Assembly: GCA_002427845.1 (NCBI GenBank)
Contig: DIYZ01000022.1
Coordinates: 455 to 19,377, forward strand
Source of the DNA: Chloracidobacterium sp. UBA6041
Lineage (GTDB): Bacteria > Acidobacteriota > Blastocatellia > Pyrinomonadales > Pyrinomonadaceae
DNA length: 18,923 nucleotides
Direction of reading: 5' to 3'
The notes below the pieces were generated by a model that was not told where the DNA came from, did not search any database, and saw only the letters and a program-made list of their open reading frames with translations. Shown one piece after another: positions 1 through 10,679 of the stretch. The position numbers and the translations under genes are program-made. How positions within the stretch are numbered: the stretch's first letter is position 1; every line of letters begins with the position of its first letter.

Positions 1-189
1 AGTCCCTGAGTCCCACTCATGAACTCCGTGCGCTCGAAGGCGTGTGGCTGGTTCCCGGTGAGAGGGTCAAACACCGAACCGATCATCCGCGTGGTGGCTG
101 AAGCAGCAAGTGAAGCTCAGGCGCGGGACATAATTGGTACTGTATTTGCCCAGGTAGAAACATGTATAAATTCCTAACCTGGCTAAATG

Positions 190-1083
190 CTATTGCCTGG
201 CCGCAAGCCTCTGCTTCGCTTGCTCGATCTGTTCTTCGAGTAAGGGTTTCAACTTGGGGTCCAGCTTGAGGCACTGGTCGAAGTCCTTCTCTGCCCCGAC
301 CTTGTCGCCTTGAAACAGCCGGGCCAATCCTCGGTTTCCGTATGCCTTGGCGAAGAATGGATCGATTTTGATAGCTAATTCGTAGTCGGCGATGCTCCCG
401 TCCAAGTCTCTTCTGTCCAGCCGAGCGTTGCCCCGATTGCTGTACGCTTCTGCAAATCGGGGATTGATTTCGATAGCTCTGTCGTAGTCTGCAATAGCTC
501 CTTGCAGGTCTCCTTTGGCACGTCGTACCAGACCACGGTTATTGTAGACGAGAGTATTATGCGAATCGAACCGGACGGCCTTATCCAAATCAGCCATAGC
601 GCCGTCCAGGTCCCCTTTGTCTCTCCTGGCGTTACCGCGATTGTTAAGTGCGGAGCTCAGGTGAGGGTTGATTTTGATGGCCGTGGTGTAGTCGGCGATG
701 CCGCCGTCCAGGTCTCCCACGTCTCGCCGGGCCTTGCCGCGATTGTAGTGGGCCAGGGCCAGATGAGGATCGATCTCGATGGCCCTGGTATAGTCGGCGA
801 TGCTGCCGTCCAGGTCTCCTTTGTTATATCGGGCGCTGCCACGCATGTTGTAGGCAAGAGCCCAGCGCGGGTTAAATATGAGGGCCGCGTCATAGTCGGC
901 TATGGCGCCATCCAGGTCTCCCTTCTTATACCGGTCATTGCCCCGGTTGTAGTAGGTGGCTGCGAAGCGAGAAGTTTGCGCCTGACAAAGTGGAGCAGCA
1001 ACTAGCAGGAGAATGACGGCCAGGAACAAGCAATGACAGCGGTGTCTGTTAACACCAGTTGGAAGCATCTTGATTTTTCGCAT
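190..1083 (-). CDS. Secreted TPR-repeat protein
   Basis: The 297-residue product has a basic N-terminus, a hydrophobic stretch (about residues 18-33) and a likely signal peptidase I site after CQA near residue 36, so it is probably exported. The rest is seven consecutive 34-residue tetratricopeptide repeats from about residue 38 to 275. Each carries the pattern NRGxAR-x-x-GDLDGxIADYxxAIxIxP. TPRs form a superhelix that binds partner proteins; no catalytic domain is present. The ATG at 1083 has a GAGGT ribosome-binding site at 1092-1096 with suitable spacing; a second ATG five codons later is possible but has a worse site. The repeats are very alike at DNA level, which suggests recent internal duplication. 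The partner is unknown. The neighbouring small secreted protein lies on the same strand, 209 bp upstream, and is separated by a strong inverted repeat, so co-transcription is uncertain. Confidence 0.9.
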   Translation of the reverse strand: MRKIKMLPTGVNRHRCHCLFLAVILLLVAAPLCQAQTSRFAATYYNRGNDRYKKGDLDGAIADYDAALIFNPRWALAYNMRGSARYNKGDLDGSIADYTRAIEIDPHLALAHYNRGKARRDVGDLDGGIADYTTAIKINPHLSSALNNRGNARRDKGDLDGAMADLDKAVRFDSHNTLVYNNRGLVRRAKGDLQGAIADYDRAIEINPRFAEAYSNRGNARLDRRDLDGSIADYELAIKIDPFFAKAYGNRGLARLFQGDKVGAEKDFDQCLKLDPKLKPLLEEQIEQAKQRLAARQ

Positions 1084-1216
1084 CGCCTTTTACCTCGTAA
1101 TAGCAAATTCGTTTCCGTGGCGAGTCAAAGCCGATAAGCAACTAATCCATCAGGCGTCCCGGCGAGGTGAACCTTTCCGGCTGATACGCAGCGATAGATC
1201 GTGGCGGCACTAGCGC

Positions 1217-1285
1217 GGGCCAGTGTGGCTCCCTCAATCGGTGTCACTATCGTGATCGGCACACCGCGTTTCGACACACTGGCCC
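1217..1285. repeat. Nested 69-bp inverted repeat
   Basis: A perfect 11-bp inverted pair, GGGCCAGTGTG at 1217-1227 and CACACTGGCCC at 1275-1285, encloses a second pair, CGGTGT (1239-1244) and ACACCG (1261-1266), and a small inner hairpin, TCAC (1244-1247) and GTGA (1252-1255). It starts 7 bp beyond the stop codon of the minus-strand gene ending at 1293, so it would lie in the 3' end of that transcript. No T-run follows it on the minus strand, so it is not a canonical intrinsic terminator. It could be an RNA-stabilising structure, a terminator of another type, or a small dispersed palindromic element. Confidence 0.6.
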
Positions 1286-1292
1286 AAAAGCG

Positions 1293-1736
1293 TTAGTTTC
1301 TGCCTGCTGAGCCTCTGGCTAGAACTATCGTCTGGCTCTCAACTGCGTTTTTCGCCAACTCACGTTCCAGGCGGAGCATCAGTAGCTCGCGTCCAGTGGC
1401 GTCTCCAGGTGTCCAGATCTGCGAGAGGAAATACTGATCACCGTACTTGTGGAAGACTACTTTGGCTTTTTCTTGGGTTTCGCTGGCCCGCACGGGCATG
1501 GTTGTGAAGAGAGCGCTTGTACGGCCGTCTCTGCTTTGGACCAACCAAACCTTGTCGAAGTCGCTTCTATTGGGCTCGACGGTGTATTCGCCAGCCGGGA
1601 GCGTCTTCTCTCCCACGATGAAGTCGAATGGGATGTTTGTAATCTTGCTACGCTCAGATTGAGCGGAAACGGATATGGCTGTCACCGTTAACAGCAGAGT
1701 CAGCGTTGTGAGAGTTCCAAAAGCTTGCTTTTTCAT
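1293..1736 (-). CDS. Small secreted protein of unknown function, acidobacterial type
   Basis: The 147-residue product has a signal peptide (MKKQ, then a hydrophobic stretch to about residue 23, cleavage probably after VSA) and a mature part of about 122 residues. The mature part contains IPFDFIVGEKTLPAGEYTV, HKYGDQYFLSQIW and LERELAK. I recognise this combination as a recurrent small secreted family in Acidobacteriota, with no known function; this is recall, not a search. The start at 1736 is chosen because AAGGAGG at 1741-1747 sits 4 bases upstream. The frame is also open further upstream to an ATG at 1790, but that would put 18 non-signal residues before the signal peptide. It diverges from the sigma factor gene across 287 bp, so both promoters must lie in that spacer. 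Confidence 0.85.
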   Translation of the reverse strand: MKKQAFGTLTTLTLLLTVTAISVSAQSERSKITNIPFDFIVGEKTLPAGEYTVEPNRSDFDKVWLVQSRDGRTSALFTTMPVRASETQEKAKVVFHKYGDQYFLSQIWTPGDATGRELLMLRLERELAKNAVESQTIVLARGSAGRN

Positions 1737-1958
1737 ATTGCCTCCTTCTTCCTTCTTGTGGTTGCGCGGCAGCTCCATTGCTGCCTTCACTGTTAACGCG
1801 GAAAGCGGAGAGAAGAGGGGCCAAACTTAAAAAGTGAATATCAAAATGGAGCCGAGCGTTGCATTGACTTGGTGTTCAGAGGTGCATATGCTCTGCGGCA
1901 GTCCGAAAACACTCCAGTTTTTGGCAGGTTTCGACAACGACTCCCTCCTCCTAGCCAC

Positions 1959-1976
1959 GACAAACTAAAGTTTGTC
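1959..1976. repeat. Palindrome 48 bp upstream of the sigma factor gene
   Basis: GACAAACT (1959-1966) and AGTTTGTC (1969-1976) form perfect 8-bp arms around two As. It lies in the divergent spacer, 47 bases before the sigma-factor ATG. The position fits an operator or part of the 5' leader. The sequence also resembles short REP-like palindromes that start GACA and end TGTC, like the pair at 17399-17476. No clear -35/-10 pair was found in the spacer. Confidence 0.45.
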
Positions 1977-2023
1977 GGACCAGCCAAGGGAGTTATCGCT
2001 TTAAGAAGACGGGAGGCCCCAAC

Positions 2024-2598
2024 ATGACTCCCTCGCCGCCAAATGTGACCGCCATGCTTCGCGACTGGAGCAATGGCGACAAAAAAGCGCAAGACCAACT
2101 TTTCCGAGCTGTCTACAACGAACTGCATCACCAGGCCGCACGCTACCTGCGACATGAACATCCCGGTCTCTCGTTGCAGACCACAGACCTGATTCACGAA
2201 GCGTATCTTCGCCTGATAGATCAGCAGCACGTCGAGTGGCAGAACCGATTGCATTTCTTCGGAATCGCCGCGCAGGTTATGCGGCGCATCCTGGTGGACC
2301 ATGCGCGGAGTCGTCAGGCAGCCAAACGCGGTGGCAGCGCTATTCGTCTGCCGCTGGAGGAGGCGATGGCGGTCTTGCCGGGGCAAGACCTGGACTTTGT
2401 GGCGCTTGATGAAGCGTTGAACAAGCTGGCAGAAATTGATCCGCAGCAGAGCCAGGTAGTGGAGCTGAGATTCTTTAGCGGGCTGAGTGTGGAAGAGACC
2501 GCCAAAGTGTTGGACGTGTCGGAGCGAACGGTCAAACGAGACTGGAATGTAGCCAAGGCCTGGTTGCGGCGAGAACTCAGCAGAGGTGGTGCCGAAGA

Positions 2599-2602
<4 letters not shown>
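2024..2602 (+). CDS. ECF-type RNA polymerase sigma factor (TIGR02999-like)
   Basis: The 192-residue protein has the two-domain ECF layout. Region 2 spans about residues 15-97, with the core-binding and -10 recognition part around DLIHEAYLRLID (residues 55-66) and HFFGIAAQVMRRILVDHARSR. Region 4 spans about 130-187, with the helix-turn-helix LSVEETAKVLDVSERTVKRDW. The pattern FFGIAAQVMRRILVDHARSR is typical of the TIGR02999 sigma-70 subfamily. The ATG is preceded by GGGAGG at 2011-2016. There is no anti-sigma gene next to it. Instead the stop codon overlaps the start of a Ser/Thr kinase gene (GTGA). Some ECF factors are known to be activated by a cognate Ser/Thr kinase, and that is the likely control here. 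Which promoters it serves cannot be read from the window. Confidence 0.93.
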
Positions 2603-5535
<2,933 letters not shown>

Positions 5536-5660
5536 GCTACAGCGTGAAGCGACACCGTTTAGAATGCGGACTTCTCCGCCGCCACGCACACCGGCCACAA
5601 GTTGCCAATCTAAACGGAGCGTGAGTCTATCAAGCGCAGTACTCGCAAGAAGGAGCCATC

Positions 5661-8600
5661 ATGGAAAGAGATCAAAGTCGGCTCACTCAGGGAAGAATCT
5701 TTTTCCTGGCAATGTTGCTTGTGTTGGGTATTGGCTTGCACGCGGGAGTTGATGCGCAGTCGAATACTGATGGCAATATCAGCGGCACTGTGCGAGATCC
5801 ACAGGGCGCCATCGTTCCTAAAGCTGAAGTATTGATCCTGGAAGAGCGAACAGGCTTCTCACGCACCGTAACGGCCAACGACGAAGGATTCTATTCAGCT
5901 CCCAGTTTATCTTTCGGGCGCTACTCTGTGAGCACAGTGCCGCCGGGATTCAAAAGGACCGTGAATACCGGACTGGAGCTGCACGTCAATGAGAACCTGG
6001 TTGTTGACCTGACCCTCGAGATTGGACCCGTAGATGAAACCGTCACTGTGCCGAACGAAACCGCGCCGGTCGAGACGCGCAGCGGTGAGGTAAGCAGCCT
6101 GGTTTCAGAGAAGCAGGTGACGGAGCTGCCACTCAATGGACGCAACTACGCGCAGTTGGTCTTGATGGTGCCGGGAGTTTCGCCAACAAACAATGATTTT
6201 AGAACCCGTGGTACCGGGCTTGATTCATTCGTGGGTGCATCGGTGAACGGCAACGGCTCGAACCAGAATCTCTGGACCGTTGACGGCGTCAACAATATGG
6301 ACGTGGGCTCAAACCACACACTGCTGGTCTATCCATCGATAGACTCTATTCAGGAATTTCGGGTTGAGCGCAACAGCTTCAGTGCGGAGTTTGGGCAAGC
6401 ACAGGGCGCCGTCATCAATCTGATCACCAAAGGCGGCACCAATCAGTTGCACGGCACCGGCTTTGAGTTCCTGCGTAATGACGTACTGAATGCCAGCGAT
6501 TTCTTTCTGAACAGTGCGGGTCAGCCTAAGGCCGCGCTGCGTTACAACAATTTCGGCTTCAACTTCAATGGACCAATCAAAAAGAACCGGGCCTTCTTTT
6601 TCTGGTCAGAGGAATGGCGACGCGAACGGCGCGGTCTGGTGCGTAGTGCCAGAGTCCCTACCGCCGCGGAGAAGCTGGGAGATTTCAGCGGGTTCCTGAC
6701 AGATCCTTTGCCGCATGATCCGGCCACCTGCAGGCCGGATCCTGTAGATCCAACCGCGACAATCTGTGATCCATTCCCAGGCAACAGGATTCCGGCGAAT
6801 CGCCTCAGCCCGGTAGGCCTGGTGTTGTTGAGAGTCTACTCCGATCCTAATAATCCTGGAGATCCAAGAGGCCAGAACTGGATCGCTGCCCCGAAAGCAC
6901 CGATTGATACCCGCCAGGATCTCATTCGCGGTAATGTGAATATCACCAACAAGGCTGACCTGATGATCCGTTGGATCAATGAAGACTGGGTTCGCGGGAC
7001 TCAACTAGGTGGCGACTCTGGATTTCCGACCGTGGACTCAGATTGGGCGCAACTGAGCAAGAGCTTAGCCGTCCAGTTGACGAGTTCGTTGTCCTCATCG
7101 GCGGTGAACGCATTTCAATTCTCACGTTCGGGCAATGATATCTCGATCACTACTGACCCGGCGGGCAAGGCAATCAACGATGAGCTCGCTACCAAGTTCA
7201 GTACGGTATTCCCGCATCCGCAAGGTTCCCCATTTCCTACTCTCTTCGCGGCAGATGGCTACGCATCTCTGCTCCACGGTGCGCCATGGAGCAATAAAGA
7301 GGACCTCTTCATCTGGAAGGATGACTTCTCTCACGTGGTGGGCGCCCACGACTTCAGGGTCGGCGGACTCTTCAGCCATAACATCAAGAATGAGGACACC
7401 ATCTTCGGTTTTTTACTTTACCGGTTTTGTGGCACTAGCACGCGGACCGGCAATGCTATTGCCGACACACTACTCAAAGACTTGCCGCTTGGTTGCTATT
7501 TTGAGTCAGACCACCAGGAAAAGGTGTTGGCCCGCTGGCATGACCTGGAGTTTTATGGGAATGACACGTGGAAGGTGCAGCCGAGGGTCACGCTCACTCT
7601 GGGGCTGCGGTGGTCAAGATACGGCCAGCCCTATTCAGCCAATGATCGCATTACGAACTTTATTCCGAGACTTTACGATGGCGCGGATCCGAGTAGCGCT
7701 CTGGTTCAAGCAGGCACCCGCGGGTTTAATCGCGCTCTGGCGAAAAACTACGATAAGGGCTTCCAGCCACGAGTGGGCCTGGCCTGGGACATCTTTGGTG
7801 ATGGCAAGACCGCGCTTCGCGCCGGCGCCGGACGCTACCTCAGCCGAACGAGAATTGGGAGCATGCTTGGCCTGGGCAACAACCCTCCCTGGACTCAAAC
7901 CGTCGATGCGGGTTGGGGAGGTAGCAGTTCGTCTCTCGATGACAGCCCTAACTTCCGCAGCCTCGACACCATCAATCCAGGCCTGAAGAATGCGCTAGCT
8001 ACAACGACGTCTTTCAATGCTATTAGTGAGGACTTCCGTCCACCGGAGAGCTGGCAGTGGAATCTGACCATCTCTCGCGAAGTCATGAAGAATACCGTGG
8101 TCGAAGTCTCTTACATAGGAAATCACGCTCTGCACATCGAGCGACCATTGGAGTGGAATGAGGTTGTTCCCAGCGCTCGACTGGCAGTTGCCCAGGCCAT
8201 TCGAGCCAATGATCCCAGTGCGACTGGCCTGATCAATGCCGGTCGCCGGTTGCCAGGTGTTGCCTCCATCGCCATGACTGAGTCGACCGGCGATTCCAGC
8301 TACCATGCCCTCCAAATTTGGGCCAACCGCCGCTTCTCAGACCGGCTGGCTTTCCAGGCTGCTTACACCTGGAGTCATGCTATTACAAACGTCCCCCTGG
8401 CGGCCTTCAACAACGGCGCAACCGATCCCTTCAACTATAGTCTCGACCACGGCGACGCAGACCTTGACCGCAGGCAGATGTTTGTCGCCAATGCAGTTTA
8501 CGTTTTGCCATCGATCAAAAAGTGGGGTGCCGTCGCCAGTCAAATCCTGGGAGGCTGGCAGCTCAATGGAATCGTCTCTCTTCTGGGTGGCACTCCGATT

Positions 8601-9047
8601 GACGTGTATTCGGGGGCCAACACCGCCGGTCTAGCCGACAGTTCTCGTAATATCGGCCAGCGCCCCAACCTTATTCTCGGCGTACCTGTTTACCTCCACA
8701 ACGCGGGCGACTCGCTGCAATACCTCAACCCAGCGGCATTTTCGTTACCTGAGGTAGGGCGGTTTGGCAGCCTTGGTCGCGGATCCATACGAGGTCCGGG
8801 CAGCAAGAACTTTGATTTCTCCGTAGTAAAAAACTGGCGAATGTATGATCGCTATAGCCTGCAGTTCCGCGCAGAGATGTTCAATGCCTTCAACCATTCG
8901 AATTTCAATGGTATCGATGCCGGCCTGAGTCTGGACAATGTCGCCAGGGACGAGAACTTTGGCAAACCCCTCAACCCAAACTTTGGTCGGATTACTGCGA
9001 CGCGAGGACCGCGCGAGATCCAGTTCGGACTGAAGTTCAACTTCTAA
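5661..9047 (+). CDS. Oar-like TonB-dependent outer-membrane receptor
   Basis: The 1128-residue protein begins with a signal peptide (cleavage probably after VDA, residue 32). A carboxypeptidase-regulatory/Cna-B-like domain follows at about 38-115 (ISGTVRDPQGAIVPKAEV). The plug is at about 125-245, with TELPLNGRNYAQLVLMVPGV at its start and VDGVNN, QEFRVERNSFSAEFG and GGTNQLHG within. The remainder is a long beta-barrel ending in an aromatic terminus, FGLKFNF, as outer-membrane proteins do. The start has AAGGAG at 5650-5655. These receptors import large or chelated substrates using TonB energy; the ligand is unknown and no glycan-specific partner (SusD, glycosidase) is nearby. It may be part of the regulon of the upstream sigma factor and kinase. 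The intact length is usual for the family in Acidobacteriota. Confidence 0.93.
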   Translation: MERDQSRLTQGRIFFLAMLLVLGIGLHAGVDAQSNTDGNISGTVRDPQGAIVPKAEVLILEERTGFSRTVTANDEGFYSAPSLSFGRYSVSTVPPGFKRTVNTGLELHVNENLVVDLTLEIGPVDETVTVPNETAPVETRSGEVSSLVSEKQVTELPLNGRNYAQLVLMVPGVSPTNNDFRTRGTGLDSFVGASVNGNGSNQNLWTVDGVNNMDVGSNHTLLVYPSIDSIQEFRVERNSFSAEFGQAQGAVINLITKGGTNQLHGTGFEFLRNDVLNASDFFLNSAGQPKAALRYNNFGFNFNGPIKKNRAFFFWSEEWRRERRGLVRSARVPTAAEKLGDFSGFLTDPLPHDPATCRPDPVDPTATICDPFPGNRIPANRLSPVGLVLLRVYSDPNNPGDPRGQNWIAAPKAPIDTRQDLIRGNVNITNKADLMIRWINEDWVRGTQLGGDSGFPTVDSDWAQLSKSLAVQLTSSLSSSAVNAFQFSRSGNDISITTDPAGKAINDELATKFSTVFPHPQGSPFPTLFAADGYASLLHGAPWSNKEDLFIWKDDFSHVVGAHDFRVGGLFSHNIKNEDTIFGFLLYRFCGTSTRTGNAIADTLLKDLPLGCYFESDHQEKVLARWHDLEFYGNDTWKVQPRVTLTLGLRWSRYGQPYSANDRITNFIPRLYDGADPSSALVQAGTRGFNRALAKNYDKGFQPRVGLAWDIFGDGKTALRAGAGRYLSRTRIGSMLGLGNNPPWTQTVDAGWGGSSSSLDDSPNFRSLDTINPGLKNALATTTSFNAISEDFRPPESWQWNLTISREVMKNTVVEVSYIGNHALHIERPLEWNEVVPSARLAVAQAIRANDPSATGLINAGRRLPGVASIAMTESTGDSSYHALQIWANRRFSDRLAFQAAYTWSHAITNVPLAAFNNGATDPFNYSLDHGDADLDRRQMFVANAVYVLPSIKKWGAVASQILGGWQLNGIVSLLGGTPIDVYSGANTAGLADSSRNIGQRPNLILGVPVYLHNAGDSLQYLNPAAFSLPEVGRFGSLGRGSIRGPGSKNFDFSVVKNWRMYDRYSLQFRAEMFNAFNHSNFNGIDAGLSLDNVARDENFGKPLNPNFGRITATRGPREIQFGLKFNF

Positions 9048-9357
9048 CGGATTTCGTAGTCGATGTCTATGGAGTCATTAACCCAAGGTCGCTGTCGCAA
9101 CACAGGAAAACGCACGCCGGAAGCAAGGTAGGCTACGAATAGTGCTGAACGTGTGGCGCAGATCACGGAAGGTGAACTCGGTGATACGCGCTTCTCGGCA
9201 GCTGCTGAGAAGGATTCCTGGAGCTCACGCGACAGCGGTATTCTTTTGGGGTTGAATGAACAATGATCTTTTGCACGGTCGTCAAAGCCTAAGTTTTAGT
9301 TGCGACCTTGATTGACCAAGACTCCCGATGGCGTGAAAATGGCGCGATTGTGTACCC
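9048..9357. other. Gene-free stretch after the TonB-dependent receptor
   Basis: I see no convincing coding region on either strand, no integrase remnant and no clear terminator hairpin. Frames contain only short open segments without start codons or recognisable motifs. It leads into the phased repeats and the tRNA fragment, and may be the inner flank of an attachment site. Confidence 0.5.
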
Positions 9358-9420
9358 AGATGTAGCAAGATGTAACGAACTTTGACGGCTGCGAATTCAG
9401 TAAATTGCGTCACATCTTGC
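9358..9420. repeat. Phased direct and inverted repeats beside the tRNA fragment
   Basis: AGATGTA occurs at 9358-9364 and again at 9368-9374, ten bases apart, which is one helical turn. A 13-bp inverted copy follows: GCAAGATGTAACG at 9365-9377 against CGTCACATCTTGC at 9408-9420, with one mismatch. The array ends 31 bases before the tRNA-Met 3' fragment. Such spacing suggests a protein-binding array, for example integrase arm-type sites, though a hairpin in RNA is also possible. Confidence 0.5.
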
Positions 9421-9451
9421 GTGGTCCGGTTTGGTTAATCCCCTCTCATGG

Positions 9452-9498
9452 GACTCATAATCTGTTGCTTCGGGGTTCGAATCCCTGCGGGGGCACCA
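9452..9498 (+). other. 3' fragment of tRNA-Met(CAU); putative attachment (att) site
   Basis: The anticodon loop CTCATAA (9454-9460) is followed by the 3' anticodon stem TCTGT, a five-base variable region, a perfect T-arm (CGGGG, TTCGAAT, CCCTG at 9471-9487), an acceptor 3' strand CGGGGGC (9488-9494), discriminator A and CCA (9495-9498). The 5' half is missing. There is no GCCCCCG-like acceptor strand or D-arm upstream, and the 5' anticodon stem (9449-9453) pairs with TCTGT only at its inner three positions. So this is not a working tRNA. Identity that begins at the anticodon stem and ends at the 3' end is what tyrosine recombinases leave as the distal att copy. If so, the integrated element lies to the left. 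A decayed tRNA is the alternative. Confidence 0.65.
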
Positions 9499-9500
9499 AT

Positions 9501-9528
9501 GCAGTAGGCAGTAGGCAGGAGCAGGAGG
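9501..9528. repeat. Heptamer tandem repeat (GCAGTAG-type)
   Basis: The units GCAGTAG, GCAGTAG, GCAGGAG and CAGGAGG run head to tail with a period of seven, two bases after the tRNA fragment. The same family of units recurs at 15801-15845, where it forms an inverted pair. Confidence 0.7.
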
Positions 9529-9532
9529 CCGT

Positions 9533-9556
9533 ATTGAATATTAGATTGAATATTAG
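9533..9556. repeat. Tandem 12-mer duplication
   Basis: ATTGAATATTAG occurs twice in direct succession (9533-9544 and 9545-9556), 18 bases before the oxidoreductase ATG. It is AT-rich against its surroundings and lies where a promoter or leader would be. Confidence 0.75.
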
Positions 9557-9574
9557 TCTAGCGAGATCAGGAAG

Positions 9575-10669
9575 ATGACTAACGGAAAAACGATCGGGAT
9601 AGGAATTGTGGGCGCCGGATTTGCGCGTACTACTCAAATTCCCGGTTTTCGCAATTGCCCGGGCGCGCGTATCGTCGCCATTACCAGCCGGCATCGTGAA
9701 CGCGCCGAAAGCGTAGCGAAAGAGTTTGGCATCGAACACGTTGCTAATGACTGGCGCGAGCTGGTAACACGCGACGACGTCGATCTCATCAGCGTTGTTA
9801 CTCCGCCCGCCACTCACATGGAGATCACGGTTGCGGCCCTTGAACGCGGCAAGGCCGTGCTTTGCGAAAAGCCGATGGCGATGAATGCCGCGGAAGCAAA
9901 GCGCATGACTCAGAGCGCGCGCGAAGCTAATGTGCTCGCATTGATAGACCACGAGCTGCGATTTTTGAACAGCCGGCAAACAATGCGCGCGATGCTACAG
10001 AAGGGAGGAATCGGCCGCGTACGCCACTGCAACTATGTTTTTCGTTCCGACTATCGCGGCGTTTTGGATCGGGCCTGGGACTGGTGGTCCGATGAAGCGA
10101 TGGGCGGCGGCACACTGGGCGCGATTGGTTCCCATGCTATTGATTCGTTTCGCTGGTTGCTGAGCACGGAAATCAGCGAAGTTTGCTGCATGCTTTCAAC
10201 CCACGTCGCGGAACGTCCGGATAAACCCAGCGGAGAAATGCGACGCGTCACTACCGACGATGAAGCGAAGCTGCTCTTTCGCTTTGCCGATTCATCACTA
10301 ACGAAAGGCGCGACCGGGGCCGCATCTCTTTCTGTCGTCGAATCGGGAAAATACGAAAACCGCCTGGAAGTTTATGGAAGCAGCGGCGCACTAATGGTCG
10401 AGGAAACCGGCGAGCTATGGTATTCGCCCGCGGGGTCTGCCGCGTGGCGGCCAGTCCAGGTAGATCAGGACCCAATGGCTCCGGGGATGCGCGAAGGAAG
10501 TTGGTCGCGAGGCTTCACGGCATTTTCCTGCGCGATAGTTGCTGCGCTTAGCGCAGGCCGGAAAACTGTGGAAGGTGCGGCCACGTTCGCCGACGGTTTG
10601 CAGGTGCAACTCGCGCTAGATGCGGCCCGCGCCTCGAACAAGATCGGCTGCTGGGCGCCGGTTGGGTAG
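9575..10669 (+). CDS. Gfo/Idh/MocA-family NAD(P)-dependent oxidoreductase
   Basis: The 364-residue protein has an N-terminal Rossmann fold with G10-x-x-G-x-G15-F-A (GIGIVGAGFA), an acidic-rich second strand region, TPPATH near residues 76-81 and the family hallmark E98-K99-P100. The C-terminal alpha/beta domain carries GGGTLGAIGSHAID (residues 177-190) with the conserved His187 and Asp190 of the active-site region. Family members oxidise or reduce sugars, inositols and related polyols with NAD(P); the substrate here cannot be told. Ribosome binding is weak: AGGAA lies only one base before the ATG at 9575. Upstream are the tRNA fragment and repeats. Downstream, 92 bp away, are the hydantoinase-family genes on the same strand, which suggests but does not prove a shared catabolic role. 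No sign of damage. Confidence 0.92.
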   Translation: MTNGKTIGIGIVGAGFARTTQIPGFRNCPGARIVAITSRHRERAESVAKEFGIEHVANDWRELVTRDDVDLISVVTPPATHMEITVAALERGKAVLCEKPMAMNAAEAKRMTQSAREANVLALIDHELRFLNSRQTMRAMLQKGGIGRVRHCNYVFRSDYRGVLDRAWDWWSDEAMGGGTLGAIGSHAIDSFRWLLSTEISEVCCMLSTHVAERPDKPSGEMRRVTTDDEAKLLFRFADSSLTKGATGAASLSVVESGKYENRLEVYGSSGALMVEETGELWYSPAGSAAWRPVQVDQDPMAPGMREGSWSRGFTAFSCAIVAALSAGRKTVEGAATFADGLQVQLALDAARASNKIGCWAPVG

Positions 10670-10679
10670 AGCTTGTTTG

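Noticed and set aside
3..101. A 32-codon open end at the left edge (LEGVWLVPGERV)
   Set aside because: It could be the tail of an upstream gene, but it is too short and matches no family that I know.
150..182. CCAGGT / ACCTGG inverted repeat after the TPR gene stop as a terminator
   Set aside because: Arms of only 6 bp, a 21-base loop and no T-run; such a pair is expected by chance.
502..1005. A 167-codon plus-strand frame over the TPR gene, with repetitive product
   Set aside because: Its repeats only mirror the TPR-coding repeats on the other strand; there is no ribosome-binding site or known motif.
1200..1300. Integron attC site around the nested inverted repeat
   Set aside because: The GTTAGTT at 1292-1298 does not match GTTRRRY, the partner RYYYAAC is absent, and no integrase or cassette array is seen.
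5560..5565. TAGAAT as a -10 box for the TonB-receptor gene
   Set aside because: No acceptable -35 lies at the proper distance and it is 95 bases from the ATG; the gene may be read through from the kinase.
7135..7986. A 283-codon plus-strand frame within the TonB-receptor gene
   Set aside because: It is an alternative frame of a well-supported coding region, with an amino-acid mix typical of a shadow frame (rich in R, S, W, T).
9415..9498. A complete tRNA with a long or odd 5' half
   Set aside because: The candidate 5' strand at 9415-9421 pairs poorly with the 3' acceptor strand, no D-arm forms, and the distance to the anticodon is about 8 bases too long.
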